In this document: positions 12,401 through 24,307 of the stretch, in pieces
Position numbering within the stretch: position 1 is the first letter of the stretch
How the letters are laid out: the number at the start of each line of letters is the position of its first letter
Origin: Pomacea canaliculata
Taxonomy: Eukaryota > Mollusca > Gastropoda > Architaenioglossa > Ampullariidae
Length of the DNA: 64,000 bases
NCBI RefSeq assembly: GCF_003073045.1
Contig: NC_037599.1
Location: 22,448,555 to 22,512,554 of the forward strand
Direction: 5' to 3'
Position numbers and translations under genes: made by a program
Notes under the pieces: model-generated
The model's database searches: none
What the model was told of the DNA's origin: nothing
Seen by the model: only the letters and a program-made list of their open reading frames with translations

Positions 12401-14720
12401 TTTAACCGTAGCCTTATCACTTTGGACTTCACAGATAGGATCAAACTGACTGATTCTGTCACCAACTTGAACATACCTATTAACAGGAAATTCATGCAAT
12501 ACGCTTTAAAATTTGTATGTTTGAGTTTCTTCTCTCTTCTACAAATAAACAAAGTGGTAGATATAAAATTTTAATGCTAACTTGAAAGCCTGTTCTTAAA
12601 ATAAAAAAATCTAAGAACATATTCTATCAATATAAGAAGAAAACCAGATAGCCAAAGGGTTAGAAGATTGAGGTCCAAATATGGAGGTGGACAGTTCAAT
12701 ACCTAAGTGACATAGCGAACTTATCCCAGTAAACCCAGCTGTTGGGATGGGTACCTGAGTTGTCTGGGGAAGGTAAGGCAGCAAGGGAGAGGAGATGGGG
12801 CATTACCCTGCAAAAAGCTAGCCCCAAGAAAAGTATCTCAAACATGTAACTTTCCCAGTGACCAAAAATAGGTTAGAGGATCATCTTGCTTTTTGTTAAT
12901 TATCAAGATGAGAGAACTCTTACCACTCTTTGATGACCACTTCCTGGATCCCTTCTCCAATGTCAGACAAATTAAATGGAACTACTTCTTTGTTTAAACC
13001 TGCGACATAAAGGAGACATGATGTCTATTTTTCAATAGAATGCTTAAAAATCACATTTACCACCATAAAGATTTATAAAAGTAAGAAAGTTGATCTTTGT
13101 CACATCAACAACATTTACAGCAGATCTTTGTACTTTAGTCCTCTATGAAGAGACTGATAATGATTAAAATGATAATTATAATGAGGGCCTGATAGTAAAA
13201 GTTAAAAAAGTAAGAAAAAACCCTACAATGTAAACAATAATTTCTTTTTTGCATTAAGAGGGGTTTTAAACACCTACAAGGTATAATTTACAATTTTCAG
13301 CTTTCAATTTCTGTCAGGGAAACATACAGGTGTCAAACGTATGTTTGCAAAACTTCGTCTGGAAACCTTCCAGTCCCAAGCCCGGATGAAGGAGGAGGGT
13401 TGGGCATGGGGCTAACAACCCCACCCTATACAACAACCATGCTACAGACTACAGAAACCGCTAATGCAACACAAGAACAAGAGCCTGGACGGGAAGATCC
13501 CTCTTCAGAAAGGCCTATGATGTGTATTGGCAAAGGCCCTCGGGAAATCAGCTTGCCGACCCATCTTCTCACGGCCAAGGCAAAAACCAGGATAGGGACT
13601 TGGAACATCAGAACCCTATACGAGAGAGGGAAATCAGCTCAGGCAGCCCAGGAAATGAAGAACTGACTATCAGCTAGTCTGGGCATGAAGACCCTGACCA
13701 TGATCACACACAAGGAGTGATGACTGATGTACTGATGACTGATGACACCAGAGGGTGCAAGAGCACTAATAGCATGGCAACCAGTTTCCCCACGACTCAT
13801 GTCAGCAAGGTTCAACTCCAAAGGAAGAATGTGTATGTGCAGATTTATGTTGCATTTACCTGAGAAAGTGTAGAAAGTTCTCCTCTGTTGACAGGGGACA
13901 TCTTTCGAAGAATGTTGATTCAGTGATGTTATCAAGCAACGGCAGCACAAAACTGGATATTTTGTTGTGCACCCATAAGTGGGTACCTGCAGAAACAGAA
14001 AATATTTTCATATTATTATGCTTTGTACTCATTTCTTTATTTTAAAAATACTACTGCCTAAGTTTTCTGCAAAAAAAAAAAAAAAAAGACAAAAAAGTGA
14101 ACTATTTGGCACATGGCATACATGATATGGCATACCCCCACCCCCACCCCGTACTTTCATATTTGGAGCCATTCAGCATGTTTATCAGGTTTACAAATGT
14201 AATTCTAATCTAATTCAATTCCACTGGTTTTTAAATGTGTCACCCCACTTTTCCCAAAGACACTTCTTGTTCATTATTATCTCTAGCTCTATATAAAAGG
14301 TGGAGGCGTGTCACGATTCGCGAATCGGATTGGTCACAAATTTGTAGGCCATGGTCTTTTCCTTCTGCCACTTCGTTGTCTTCTAATTCGAAGATTTCTT
14401 ACAAGCTGCTAATTTTCATTTTGAACAAGCAGTGAAGGATTACCCTCACGATGTCGATAAAAATGACACTTCTTTCTTATGTGTCAGGTACGACATGCTC
14501 TAGCGATTTAAACCCTGTCGCCCTCATAGACCTCCGACAGGACGACAAGGATCATGTAAGAAAACAATGCACCTAACTTCTATGAAATCGGTTCGCATCA
14601 AATGTAAAGTGATCTTTCCACGTAATTTTTACCACTAATTATGAAAGAAACCACACGTACCGTGCTCCGAATGCGCTTGACTAAAATTGGCACAGCCCTA
14701 CGTGTAAAGAACGTAGCCAT
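6410..14720 (-). CDS. DBT: DBT: lipoamide acyltransferase (E2) of branched-chain 2-oxoacid dehydrogenase
   Basis: E2 core of the mitochondrial BCKDH complex, which moves branched acyl groups from the E1-generated intermediate to CoA in Leu/Ile/Val breakdown. Eleven exons: 14661-14720, 13860-13986, 12924-12999, 12295-12476, 10536-10687, 10044-10140, 9046-9364, 8471-8548, 8085-8276, 7258-7329, 6410-6577. All junctions are GT-AG with matching phases. The start peptide [20 protein letters not shown] is a basic mitochondrial presequence. Next come the lipoyl domain ([12 protein letters not shown]; lipoyl lysine in [10 protein letters not shown]), the E3-binding domain ([11 protein letters not shown] to [11 protein letters not shown]) and the catalytic domain ending with the active-site His motif DHRVIDG and terminal MDLK. 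Length would be about 507 aa; human DBT is 482. Exon 7 is one T short in a T run at about 9051-9056, which shifts the frame just before the conserved Leu-Lys at its end. Confidence 0.96.
9475..9781. mobile_element. Pogo/Tigger-like (Tc1/mariner) MITE, 303 bp
   Basis: The element at 9477-9779 starts CAGGCAGTCCTC and ends GAGGACTGCCTG, flanked on both sides by TA. The TA duplication and CAGGCAGTCCTC-type ends point to the pogo/Tigger branch of Tc1/mariner. There is no coding capacity, so it is non-autonomous. It sits in the DBT intron between exons 7 and 6. Confidence 0.85.
10880..11396 (+). mobile_element. LINE 3' end, RTE-like, decayed
   Basis: On the + strand this encodes the C-terminal tail typical of RTE-type LINE reverse transcriptases: [18 protein letters not shown], then [33 protein letters not shown] and a final [10 protein letters not shown]. 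In-frame stops at about 11028 and 11138 show it is dead. It lies antisense inside the DBT intron between exons 5 and 4. A 3' end of the same family recurs in reverse at about 17490-17600. Confidence 0.8.
12646..12884 (+). mobile_element. tRNA-derived SINE, copy 1
   Basis: It begins GATAGCCAAAGGGTTAGAA, with an RNA polymerase III box-A-like start, and has a box B match GTTCAATAC at 12694-12702. A shared body (CCCAGCT, GGGTACC, GGTAAGG, GAGATGGGG) leads to a shared tail, GTGACCAAAA followed by GGTTAGAGGAT. A second copy at 26396-26630 lines up over the full length, and this defines the family. It sits in a DBT intron. Confidence 0.75.
13310..13850 (+). mobile_element. LINE 5' part, RTE-like, endonuclease start
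   Basis: The + strand holds an 88-codon frame ending in the classic start of an apurinic-type endonuclease: [20 protein letters not shown] then AQEMKN. This is the N-terminus of RTE-like LINE ORFs. The leading GGGCATGGGGCTAACAACCC block is a 5' region I associate with mollusc copies of such elements. The copy decays after the first 100 or so codons. It lies in the DBT intron between exons 3 and 2, and may be the same family as the fragment at 10880-11396. Confidence 0.7.
14290..14333 (+). promoter_or_regulatory. Possible TATA-type promoter inside DBT intron 1
   Basis: TATATAAAAGG at 14290-14300 is followed by a perfect 14-bp palindrome, CGATTCGCGAATCG (14314-14327), and ATTGG (inverted CCAAT) at 14329-14333. 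Downstream, CAGGTACGA near 14486 is a plausible donor that could splice to the acceptor at about 14959 ahead of NEK8. Function is not shown, and a chance cluster is possible. Confidence 0.3.
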
Positions 14721-15063
14721 TGCTCGCGATGTGATGTTGCTGTTCCTCTCTACACGACCATGTGCATTTTAGAGATTGCATTGCTTAGCTCCACGAAATC
14801 GTGCAAATAGTGCGATATAGCTTTTTAAAAAATTACATTTATAGAATTATTACTGAGGCAGAATTGTTTTGACAAGAACGCCGTTTACCTGTATAAGTAT
14901 AAAATAAAAAATATTTCTGAAATAAAGAATTCCTGAAAATTCTGTTGTCTTGTTTCAGTTTATACAAGTATGGCGCACAGCCATCTGGGAATGGCAGAAG
15001 TTTACTCTGTGGTATGAAGTTATTGGACTGTGTGTTCTCAGATGAAGTGTTTGTCTTTGTGAA
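14721..15063. promoter_or_regulatory. Shared divergent promoter region of DBT and NEK8
   Basis: The two start codons point away from each other and are 343 bp apart. A good acceptor (TTGTTTCAG, ending at about 14959) precedes the NEK8 ATG by about 105 bp, so NEK8 probably has a non-coding first exon further left, possibly overlapping DBT. I see no convincing TATA box in the interval itself. Confidence 0.55.
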
Positions 15064-18000
15064 ATGGAAAAGTACGAAAAAATAAGAGTAGTTGGGCGTG
15101 GTGCTTACGGGTTAGTACTTTAATTCCTGGATTTATTTCTTTGTTCAAAATTTATTGACTTGGTAAAAAGAAAAAAAAAATTGAAGTCGTCTGCTTTTAG
15201 TGGTAGTCATACAAGGCAAAAAGATACGCTCTGTGCCGGTGTCAGTAATATATTTTACTAGTAGTGGTGATGATTGAAGTATAATAAGACTTGCACATCA
15301 AAATCGATGAAAGTGGGAAAAAAATTGTTAAAATCTGTAAATAGTAAGGATTTTATGAAGTCACATCTCCAGTAGTCTAGCTAATAAAACATATACATCA
15401 ATATGTACTGATGCCTTTTTATGTGTATTTATATTCTGCCGCATTTTTATTTACAATATGATCTACATTCTCCACAAGTTGTGTTTCATCGGGTTTGATA
15501 GCCTGGCTCAATCTGTAGTACATATTGTATCCATAAACCTTATGACCATTCATCAACTTTTGTCTGTGTGTATATCTGTCCTTGCAGTACAGTTCACCTG
15601 TGCTGCAGACTTAGTGACAGGAAGCTGGTAATCATCAAACAGATTCCAGTAGAGCAGATGACAAAAGAAGAAAGACAGGCAGCACTGAATGAAGTGAAAG
15701 TGTTATCAATGTTGCACCATCCTAACATCATAGAATACTATGAAAATTTTCTGGAAGACAAGGCCCTCATGATTGTAATGGAATATGCACAAGGTATGTG
15801 ATTAGCTGTAGATTGAGTTGAGAAGCATGGTAACAGTATTTTTAGAAGAGCTGTTTTTTTTCAGATGTATGATAATCATAAAGGTAGTTGTGTCATTTGT
15901 AAATTTGTAAGCACGTTTGTCCTAGTAATGTTGAGGATTAGAAGTTTGTATGATATAATCAACAGTTGGTTTTCACATTTAATCTGAAAGATAATTTTTA
16001 ACTTAAGATCACAATGTTAAGTGCTTGGCTTTCTTGAAGATGTTTTGCACAAAATAAGTGTGTTTTTGTTTGTTTTTTTTATATTTTAGGTGGCACACTC
16101 TTGGAGTATTTGCAAAGTCGAAATGAAAACTTGCTTGAAGAAGAAGTGGGTCTTTTTTGTGGGCTTAATATTATTTACAACTTATTTCATTCATTTTCCA
16201 TTCTTTTTCTGAATCTGTCTGCTCTTATTATGGCATTAATTTAGCAAACCCAAAATTTATTTTAGAACTCTTGAATATTGTTACACAATTATTACTAGAT
16301 GTATTTCTTTTTGTCTTTTTCAAATAAACAAATTAAACAAATTGTTTTATAATGATGTATTTTAAAACCCATTGATACAAATTCTGGTGCATTTGTTTTC
16401 CAGGAGATTCTAAAGTTCTTTGCACAGATGTTGTTATCCTTGCAACATGTACATTCTAAGCAGATTCTGCATCGTGACCTAAAGACTCAGAACATACTGC
16501 TTCGATAAAAAGAAGGAGATTGTTAAGATTGGAGACTTTGGCATTTCAAAGGTCCTCAGCAGCAAGAGCAAGGCATACACGGTTAGTTCCCCTGATGAGT
16601 AAATACTGCAGCTATGTGGTGACTTCTGCTCTTTTGTGGTGTACATGCATGGTTAGTTCCCCTTACTTTGAGTTTATTTGGTGGCTAGAAACTATATTTT
16701 TGCGAATGCTTTGACTTCCAAAGAGATCCAGGCTATTTTTATGGTAATCATGTTAAGGGTTGCATTAATTTATCAGGTAGTTCTGAGCACGCATTTCACC
16801 TCATGTATTAAATTATGTTTTAATTGCTTGAACATTTTGTGTTACAGGTTGTGGGCACACCTTGCTATATTTCTCCTGAACTCTGTGAGGGAAAACCGTA
16901 TCTTTCTGCAATTGCTAGCTTTGTTGTTCTGTGGCATGCAACAACTGTATAGTTACTTTTGGACAAGATAGAAAAGACCAACAAATATCTGAATTTAAGA
17001 AATAAAAATAAATGTCCATAATATTCAACAAACAAATGATTACTATATTTTACAGACATACTTAACACACATTTAAAATCATAATTTTCCTTTAAAAATA
17101 ACTACTATACTGTACTGTATTGTAGTAAGTCCTTTCTAAAGCCTCTGCCATCAGGCTTGAGCTCCAGCATGAAAAGAACACAACAATCTGTTCCCAGTTG
17201 TTGCTCCTTTCAAAGCCCACTGAGATCTGGAGTACCAATACTTGAAAAAGCTTAGTTAAAAGCAACACAAAAACCTTGACAGAAATAAAATATTTCTCAG
17301 TTAGTAATCTGCATTCAGTCAAAAAAAAAAAAACCTAAACAAACCAAAACTTACAGACTCAAAAATATTCAAAAACAAAATGGACAGATTTTCTAGTGAA
17401 TAAATAAATTTTTTTTAACAAGTCAGGATTTAACAATGCTTCACAGAGGAACACCACCAAATTTCCAAACCCAGTCAAGGCATGGGAAGTTTAGTTAGTT
17501 TAGTCCTTGTTACTTCTTCAGGAGCATAGGGCCGCCACAACACCTTGCCAGTCCCGGTTTTGGCCATCCCCCGTCAGTTGGGCCTATGTGGTTAAGGCAT
17601 GGGAAGAGTACCCTAGAATTAAAAACAGCAGCAAAAATCACTCCTTTCCTCAGCTTTTGTCTTCACAGTTTATATTAGTGGAGCCTTTCAATGACACTTT
17701 TAGATCAAAGAGACATTTACACTCATGCACAAGCACCCATGAACTCCCATGCAAATTGCATGCCATCTGCCCACAGCAAATAGGATTATATAAAAAATAT
17801 TTATCTTCACAAATATGCAATTTATTTGTGCCTTAAAATTTGGAATTCAACAAAATACATTTGTGTGTTGCATACTCTGCAGTGATGATGTTAGTAGTTA
17901 GGATTCCTTAACTATCATTAATAAGTAGTCAGAATATTTTCCTTAACTATGATTAGCTACAACCAGAAAAGTGACATATGGGCCCTTGGCTGTGTCTTAT

Positions 18001-21000
18001 ATGAGCTGGCCAGTCTGAAAAGAGCATTTGAGGCAGCAGTGAGTTTTTTAGGATCCTTGTCATTTTCAATTCTGCTCATCATTTGGCTGCTGCCATACCT
18101 CTTTATAATGACATGTGACATCTAGACTTATTTATCTGCTCTCCTGCTTTCTTCCTTCTTTTTGTTCAACAATATTTATTTTGAAAACCCATGAAAAGGT
18201 TTTCTTCAGTTAACATTTTCACGTCCACTTAATTTGTATTTTTTAAATATTAATGTGTACTATGTTTTGAAGTTTTATAAAAATATTTAATAGGATATTT
18301 TGTACTTTCCATTGCTTCCAATATATTTTTTAGATGTACAAAGTTCTCATTTTTAAAATTAATTAATATCAGCCTTATTTTTAAAATTTGTTGAGACTGA
18401 ATTGTTGTTGTGTATTGGTTTCATAAGATATAGTTTCAAGATAATCTCTTAACCGTGCTGTTGCAAATCATATAAGGACATTTTTCAAGTTGCCTTCCTG
18501 TAAACAGTAGTATTAGACTATGCTTTCAGAACTTACCAGCCTTGATTTTAAAGATTATGCGTGGGACATTCTCACCAATCTCAGACCAATACAGTGAGGA
18601 GCTTCGTTCACTGATCTTAAGCATGCTGCACTTAGACCCTGCACGTCGACCTCACATCAACCAGATCATGGCCTGTCCTATAATTATCAATGCTCTCATT
18701 AATCTTCACACAGACACAGGCAAGGTCGCATGTGTGAGGTGAGGATCTACAGTTTGGTATTCCTGATCTGTAGTTACATCATGAGATAAAAATAAAGGCT
18801 TCCATAGGGCATAATATCATAATGTCGTGTGTGCTTTCTGAAATGATAGTCAAGTGTAAATCTGAAAATGCATGTCAGTGTAAATTACTCTCATCTCTGT
18901 CCCTTTAACTGTTCCCTTTATCATTGTCCTACATACTCAAATGAGTTCAGGATATTCCTTCATTTCTTAAAAAAAAACCCAAAAAAACTTAAAACCCCAA
19001 ACAACAAAAAAAAGAGGTGCAGTTTTATGTGTGCAGAATAAATTTGTAGTTTTGTTCATTTTCAGCAATCCACCACAATTGAGATTTGAAATTAAATATC
19101 ATAGCACTTCTTTCTTCCTTCTGTTTCTTTCTTTTAGTAATCTGTCTTTGTGAAAATCTTTGGGGTTGATTACAATGTACACATCTTAATGGCTTTAGAC
19201 AGTGATAAACCTTGCATATAATAAACCACTGTACTAATTTCATGAGACTTTCAAATACAAAATCAGGGAAGGAAAAGAATGTCATGTTTTCAGAGTACAC
19301 CGGCCTCTTTCAAACTTGCCTGGAAGCAGCAGAAGCAGAACCTCAGTGCGTGGTGTAGGCCTGGCTCGTGGTAAGAGTCTTTTTCTGTCATGATCTTTGA
19401 AAAGGTTAAAGTAATAGTATTCTATTTTTAGTGTTGCTTAGTAAAAAAATGTGATTGCATGTAAATGTGGTGATCTGAAAAAAATATAGTTCTTGCCTGC
19501 AAAACTTTCAGCTTTACTTAGTTCACTTAATGTGCTTAAAACTAACATTCTGAAAATATGCAGCATTCGCTTGTGGTTTAGTAAAGAGACCCATCAAATT
19601 TCCCAGTTTCACTACATATTATTTTATGACAGATGGAATGGTTGGTAAGCCTCGAGCTCTCAGTTCTGTGTTGTGCTGGGGTGGAGGTCTGACACAACCT
19701 ACACGTCTGCCTCTACCTTCTCCTGACACGCAAGTGGTCCAGGTTGCAGCAGGTCGCACTCAGAGGGCTGCTGTTACAAAGCATGGTCGTCTTTTTGTTT
19801 GGGAGGTAAGATGCATGTAAAATCCAGCTCAAGATTTTCATCAAATTGTCTTATGAATTAGAAAGGAGGCAAGAGGCTATAATTTTTGAGGCTAGTTACA
19901 AAAAGAAAAATCTTTCACAATGCAGAAAATCACTTAAACTTGACAGATTCCCCCTCCCCCCTCAACTTCTGTGGCAATGTTAAGGTCACTCAGTACTTGA
20001 CTTATCAGAAGACTCATGAAGAAACTGATTTCTGTTTCTGCCATGTATTTTATTGATGTTGCTTTATATTAGAAGCTTTTCCTGTTGAACTACGTTCTTG
20101 TATCATACTAAGATTTTTTAATTTAAACTTTAGAAGCTTTTCTTGCTGAATTATGTTGAATACATTCATCATTTTAAGATTTTAAATTTAAACTTTTATT
20201 GAAATGAGAAACCAGAGAAAATGCTCCACCCAAATTAGAAAAAAATGTGATATATATTAAAAGCCAGTTGGCATGGGAGGAGAGATTGCATTGCCTGGAG
20301 CTCTGGACAGTGGTCACTCAGCCTTAATTCCACGGTATCTGGAGGGCCAGGCAGCAGTCACCATACAGCATGTGGCGTGTGGAGACTTGTTCACTGCTTG
20401 CCTGACAGGTAAAACCTCAAACACCTCATCTCAACAGATATTCTTTGTAACTGCCACACAAGACTTCCCTAAGTTGGTTAATTTTAGTGTTTCATATTAT
20501 TTCCACTTCCACAGGTTTGAGATGGATTTAGTTTGAGTTTTTCAAAAAGGGGAGATGCCATATATGCAACAATCTCTGATTGAAACAATAGTTGATGTTT
20601 CTTTCCAAATGTTACTCTTTTGCATAGTCATCCGTTGGAATATGGCTTCCTACAGCAGTGTTCCTTTGTATACGACATTGTACAATAGGCAATAGGTATT
20701 TAGTACATGTTATATGACAACTGCTCTTCCTGTACATTAGAACCAGCAGACCAAATGCTCCTTACATTTATTTTTTCTTTTTTTTTTTTAATCTGCTCTT
20801 AGACAGGGGCATCTTAATGACTTATGGCAGTGGGGTACATGGATGTCTTGGGCATGGAAATTACAGTGATGTGACACAGGTATTCAGATACAATGGTTCC
20901 TTCCTCTTTGATTAGCTGCTTTGTTATCGTGACATAAGTTATTTTACTTTCATTAAAAAAAATTTTAATTACGTCTTTATTTGTTGATAGATGCTTAAAG

Positions 21001-24000
21001 TTTAAATAAAAGAGATGGGCAAATTAGTAAACAGTTTAGAAATGTAAGCCAAATTTTATGTCATGTGCAGGCTAAGATTGTAGAAGCACTCCTTGGCTAT
21101 GAAGTGGTACAAGTGTCCTGTGGAGCCTCTCATGTGCTGGCTGTCACAAATGAGCATGAAATATTTGCTTGGGGACGTGGAGATAATGGTAAGTAATTTT
21201 GACTGCTGTCAGGGATTTTTTTCCCCCACCAAATATTAAATTTATTAGCCAAATAGTCATATTCTATTCCTGTTCATTCTTCAGAATGTTGCAAACTCTG
21301 AGAATAACGTGACCAGACATTTCGGGAGTGAAAGCAGGATGCATGCTGATCATAGTGTCTTCACAAAGAGCTCAGAAAAAAGGGAAAAATGGTAGTGGGG
21401 GGTAGGAGGGGATTTCTTCAGACAAGGAAGCTGAAAGGAGGTAAACTAGGAGACAAATTTGAAATTATTAATCAAACGGCAATAGGCAAAAGCCATAGGC
21501 ATGGATGTGAATCAATGTATGGTAATCAGATTTCTAAATACAAGTGGGACATTGATCGGCTTTTTAGATGAAAGCGGAACATTGGGCATCCTGCAGGGAC
21601 ATTTTATGAGCAAGCGGGACATGTGGTCAAAGGTGGAACTGTCCCACCTAAATCGGGATATCTAGTCACCTTACTGAGAAGCATGTCAAAACATGGTTAA
21701 GACTGATACATATTTTTAAAACTATGAACAGCTTTAATTATAATACTGAGAAGTTTAAAAAAGAATAAACCTTTGGGAAAAGATGAAATATGATAGCTTT
21801 TACCTGTTTCTTTATACAATATGTTAAACAGAATTCCCTTTATTTGTGAGACTTTCTAGAGGGGTAGAGGGCTGAACTAATGCTTCATATTCATGGATGA
21901 CTGAGCAGGTCGTCTTGGACTTGGTAACGAAGAATCTTCACCAGCCCCACAACCAGTGGCAGTTCCAGATGACGTGCGCCCTTGCTCTGTCCATTGTGGA
22001 GTTGATTGCTCAGTCATCAGAACACTAGATGGAGCACTGCTATGTTGTGGAAGCAATCGGTTTGTCCCGAATCCATGACTTTCTTTCATACCTTGTTAAA
22101 AGAAGTTAAATATGTGTCTCTAGCAAACTTCAAAGGCCTAACAGTCATTAACCTAATTGCACATTTGCAATTCATTGTCTTTAAACTTCTGGTTTTCATT
22201 AAATTATGACTTTGTGCATATCTGTCAGGAATAACAAGCTTGCTCTGGACCAGATTACTGCAGAAGGTGTGCTAGAGCGGCTAGTGGAGGAGGTGCATGT
22301 CTTGACTCCTGTTGCTTCAGCCCCCATCAGCAACATGCAGGTGCAAGTTGTAGCTGTGGGTACATCCCACACTGCTGTTGTTAATGGTGAGATACACAAT
22401 TTTGCGTAAACAGGCATAATTACTTAAAACCTATGCGATTTTTATGGTATTTGAACAGTTGAAGAATCTTTAATAATAATAATGCATTGTGCAAAAAAGC
22501 AAAAGTTAAATGCAAGATGTTAAAGCAAGTTAAAATTCTGAACAATACTCTGACAAGAAGAAGATTAAACAAAACAACTTAAGTATAGAATACTGTAAAC
22601 CATTCAAAAAGTAGCAACAACCAGGCCGAGCAATATAATTGATTACAAGATCACCACACTGTGCTACCATTGTCTTCATGGCCTTTTCCCAACAAACCTG
22701 CCTGAGATACCAATGCCTTACCTTTGATATAGTCTCTTAAGTCTGCTTGTGCTACCCTCCTTTCTGTGTCACTCATCAGATGGAAGAAATTCAGCAGAGC
22801 ACCTTCACCTTCGTAGAACCCACTGTTTAGAATTCTCTGCCCCTTTTTCTTTAAGTTACTATGTTCAAAGCCTTCAAATCCAGCTAAAAATACATGAAAT
22901 ATCTTGAATAAGCAAATATGATATTCTTCTCACTCCTTAGTTTTTCATTTGCACTCATGCACTTAGTTCATGTTTGCCATGATTTGATTTGTTTGCTCTT
23001 GTGTTTTTTTTTTTTATGGTTGATTGCTGGTTGGTTGTAGTTTTTTTGTGTGCAGCACATTGAGCTCACACCCATACTGGGAAACATTTACAAATTTATT
23101 ATTATGATAATAACTTTGAGACTTATCTAAATGCTTCCTGGTGTTAACTTTAAATATTGTCATATCACTCAACACAATAGAATCCGACAGTTTACGCATG
23201 GATTTGAAGGCATCTAAAATTCTTACTATAACTGCATATTCATGGGAGAAGAAAGCAACTTATTCAATAATCATGTGGGACTTGCTGTGCACCTGCTTGT
23301 GATTTAGGCATGCTTCTTGTCTGTTGGTGTTAGTTCAGCATGTGTCATTGTGGTGTTGCAGCAGAAGGCAAGTGCTATACCTTTGGCTCCAACCAGTTCA
23401 GACAGCTGGGTTTTGACAAGGAGCCACAGGACCGCAGGCCTGGGCTGTTGCGAGCCCTTACTTCCTACAGTATCACTACTGTTGCATGTGGGGATACTTT
23501 TACAGTGGCTGTGACAGATGGTATGCATTCAAGGGATTTTGAGTTTTATGATTCACAAAATGGCTTACAAATAGTCATGGTTTATCATGGCGCTAGGCTC
23601 TTTTTGGAACCTTTTAAAAATTGCATTTTTATGAATATTTGTTTACTTTATAAATTCTTAAACAGTTTTTAACATGATGATTTACAATTATTCTCATTTC
23701 TTTTGCTTGTTAGTACTTTCATGCTCACAGTTAAACATTTTTTCCCTTCTTCCATCTATCTACAATTTCATTTATATAAAGAGGAAGGTACGTTTTTAAA
23801 ATCTTTTACTTGATATTTGTACTACTTTCAAATAAATGACTGTCATAGATGTGTAGGTTTAGGAAGTAAGCTATACTTTAAATGGAGATTATTTTCATTC
23901 AAAGGGAGAAAATATCATTTGCAGCTGGGGATATTTTTTCGTGGGGTAAAAGTGCTCGAGGAAGGCTTGGGCGTCTAGATGATGAGCCTGGAGTCCCTAA

Positions 24001-24307
24001 AAAAGTTGCCATCAATGGTGAAGATCCCTTCAGCATTGTGTCCATTTCTTGCAGTCATGGTAACACACTAGTGGCAATCAGACGTAAGTTGATTTGCAGG
24101 TGATCATGATACAGTTGCAACCTTTTATTCTATAGTAAATCTTTCTGCTTCCTGATCAAAGGTATTATTTAGAGGTTTTAATTTAAGGAAAAATGTATTT
24201 TTTTCTGGATGCTTTCAATATTTTTAATACACCACATTTTATATCAGTAAAGTTTACTTTTTCCCTATGTTTCAGCAATACTTCGATCTGGCAGCCCTAT
24301 TGAATAG
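15064..24307 (+). CDS. NEK8: NEK8: NIMA-related Ser/Thr kinase with RCC1 propeller
   Basis: Ciliary kinase of the inversin compartment (nephronophthisis protein NPHP9 in humans). Seventeen exons: 15064-15110, 15588-15793, 16090-16145, 16404-16581, 16848-16897, 17957-18038, 18530-18738, 19294-19370, 19633-19805, 20264-20408, 20803-20879, 21071-21188, 21909-22059, 22229-22386, 23362-23520, 23925-24083, 24276-24307. All are GT-AG with matching phases. The kinase domain shows GRGAYG, the ATP lysine in [18 protein letters not shown] and [10 protein letters not shown] linker leads to RCC1-type blades such as [28 protein letters not shown] and [14 protein letters not shown]. Predicted length is about 691 aa, against 692 in human. 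Exon 4 has one extra C at about 16503, between NILL and [13 protein letters not shown]. Its isolation suggests an assembly error. Confidence 0.97.
17490..17600 (-). mobile_element. LINE 3' terminus, same family as 10880-11396
   Basis: The reverse complement reads CCACATAGGCCCAACTGACG, then GTTGTGGCGGCCCTATGCTC and a tail of CTAA-type repeats. This matches the last 100 bp of the LINE fragment at about 11290-11395. Only the 3' end is present, as expected for 5'-truncated insertion. It is in NEK8 intron 5, antisense to the gene. Confidence 0.7.
21305..21675. mobile_element. Probable inverted-repeat DNA element in NEK8 intron 12
   Basis: The left end GTGACCAGACAT (from 21309) matches, with two changes, the reverse complement of the right end (GTGACTAGATAT, ending near 21668). 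The inside has repeated GCGGGACAT-like blocks and no coding sequence. I cannot define a target duplication, so the family is unknown. Confidence 0.5.
22625..22890 (+). mobile_element. LINE C-terminal fragment, CR1/L2-like, decayed
   Basis: The + strand encodes [20 protein letters not shown] and, after a frame change, FVEPTV, NSLPLF and MFKAFKS. These match the C-terminal tail of CR1/L2-type LINE reverse transcriptases. Frame changes and stops show it is dead. It lies in NEK8 intron 14. Confidence 0.6.
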
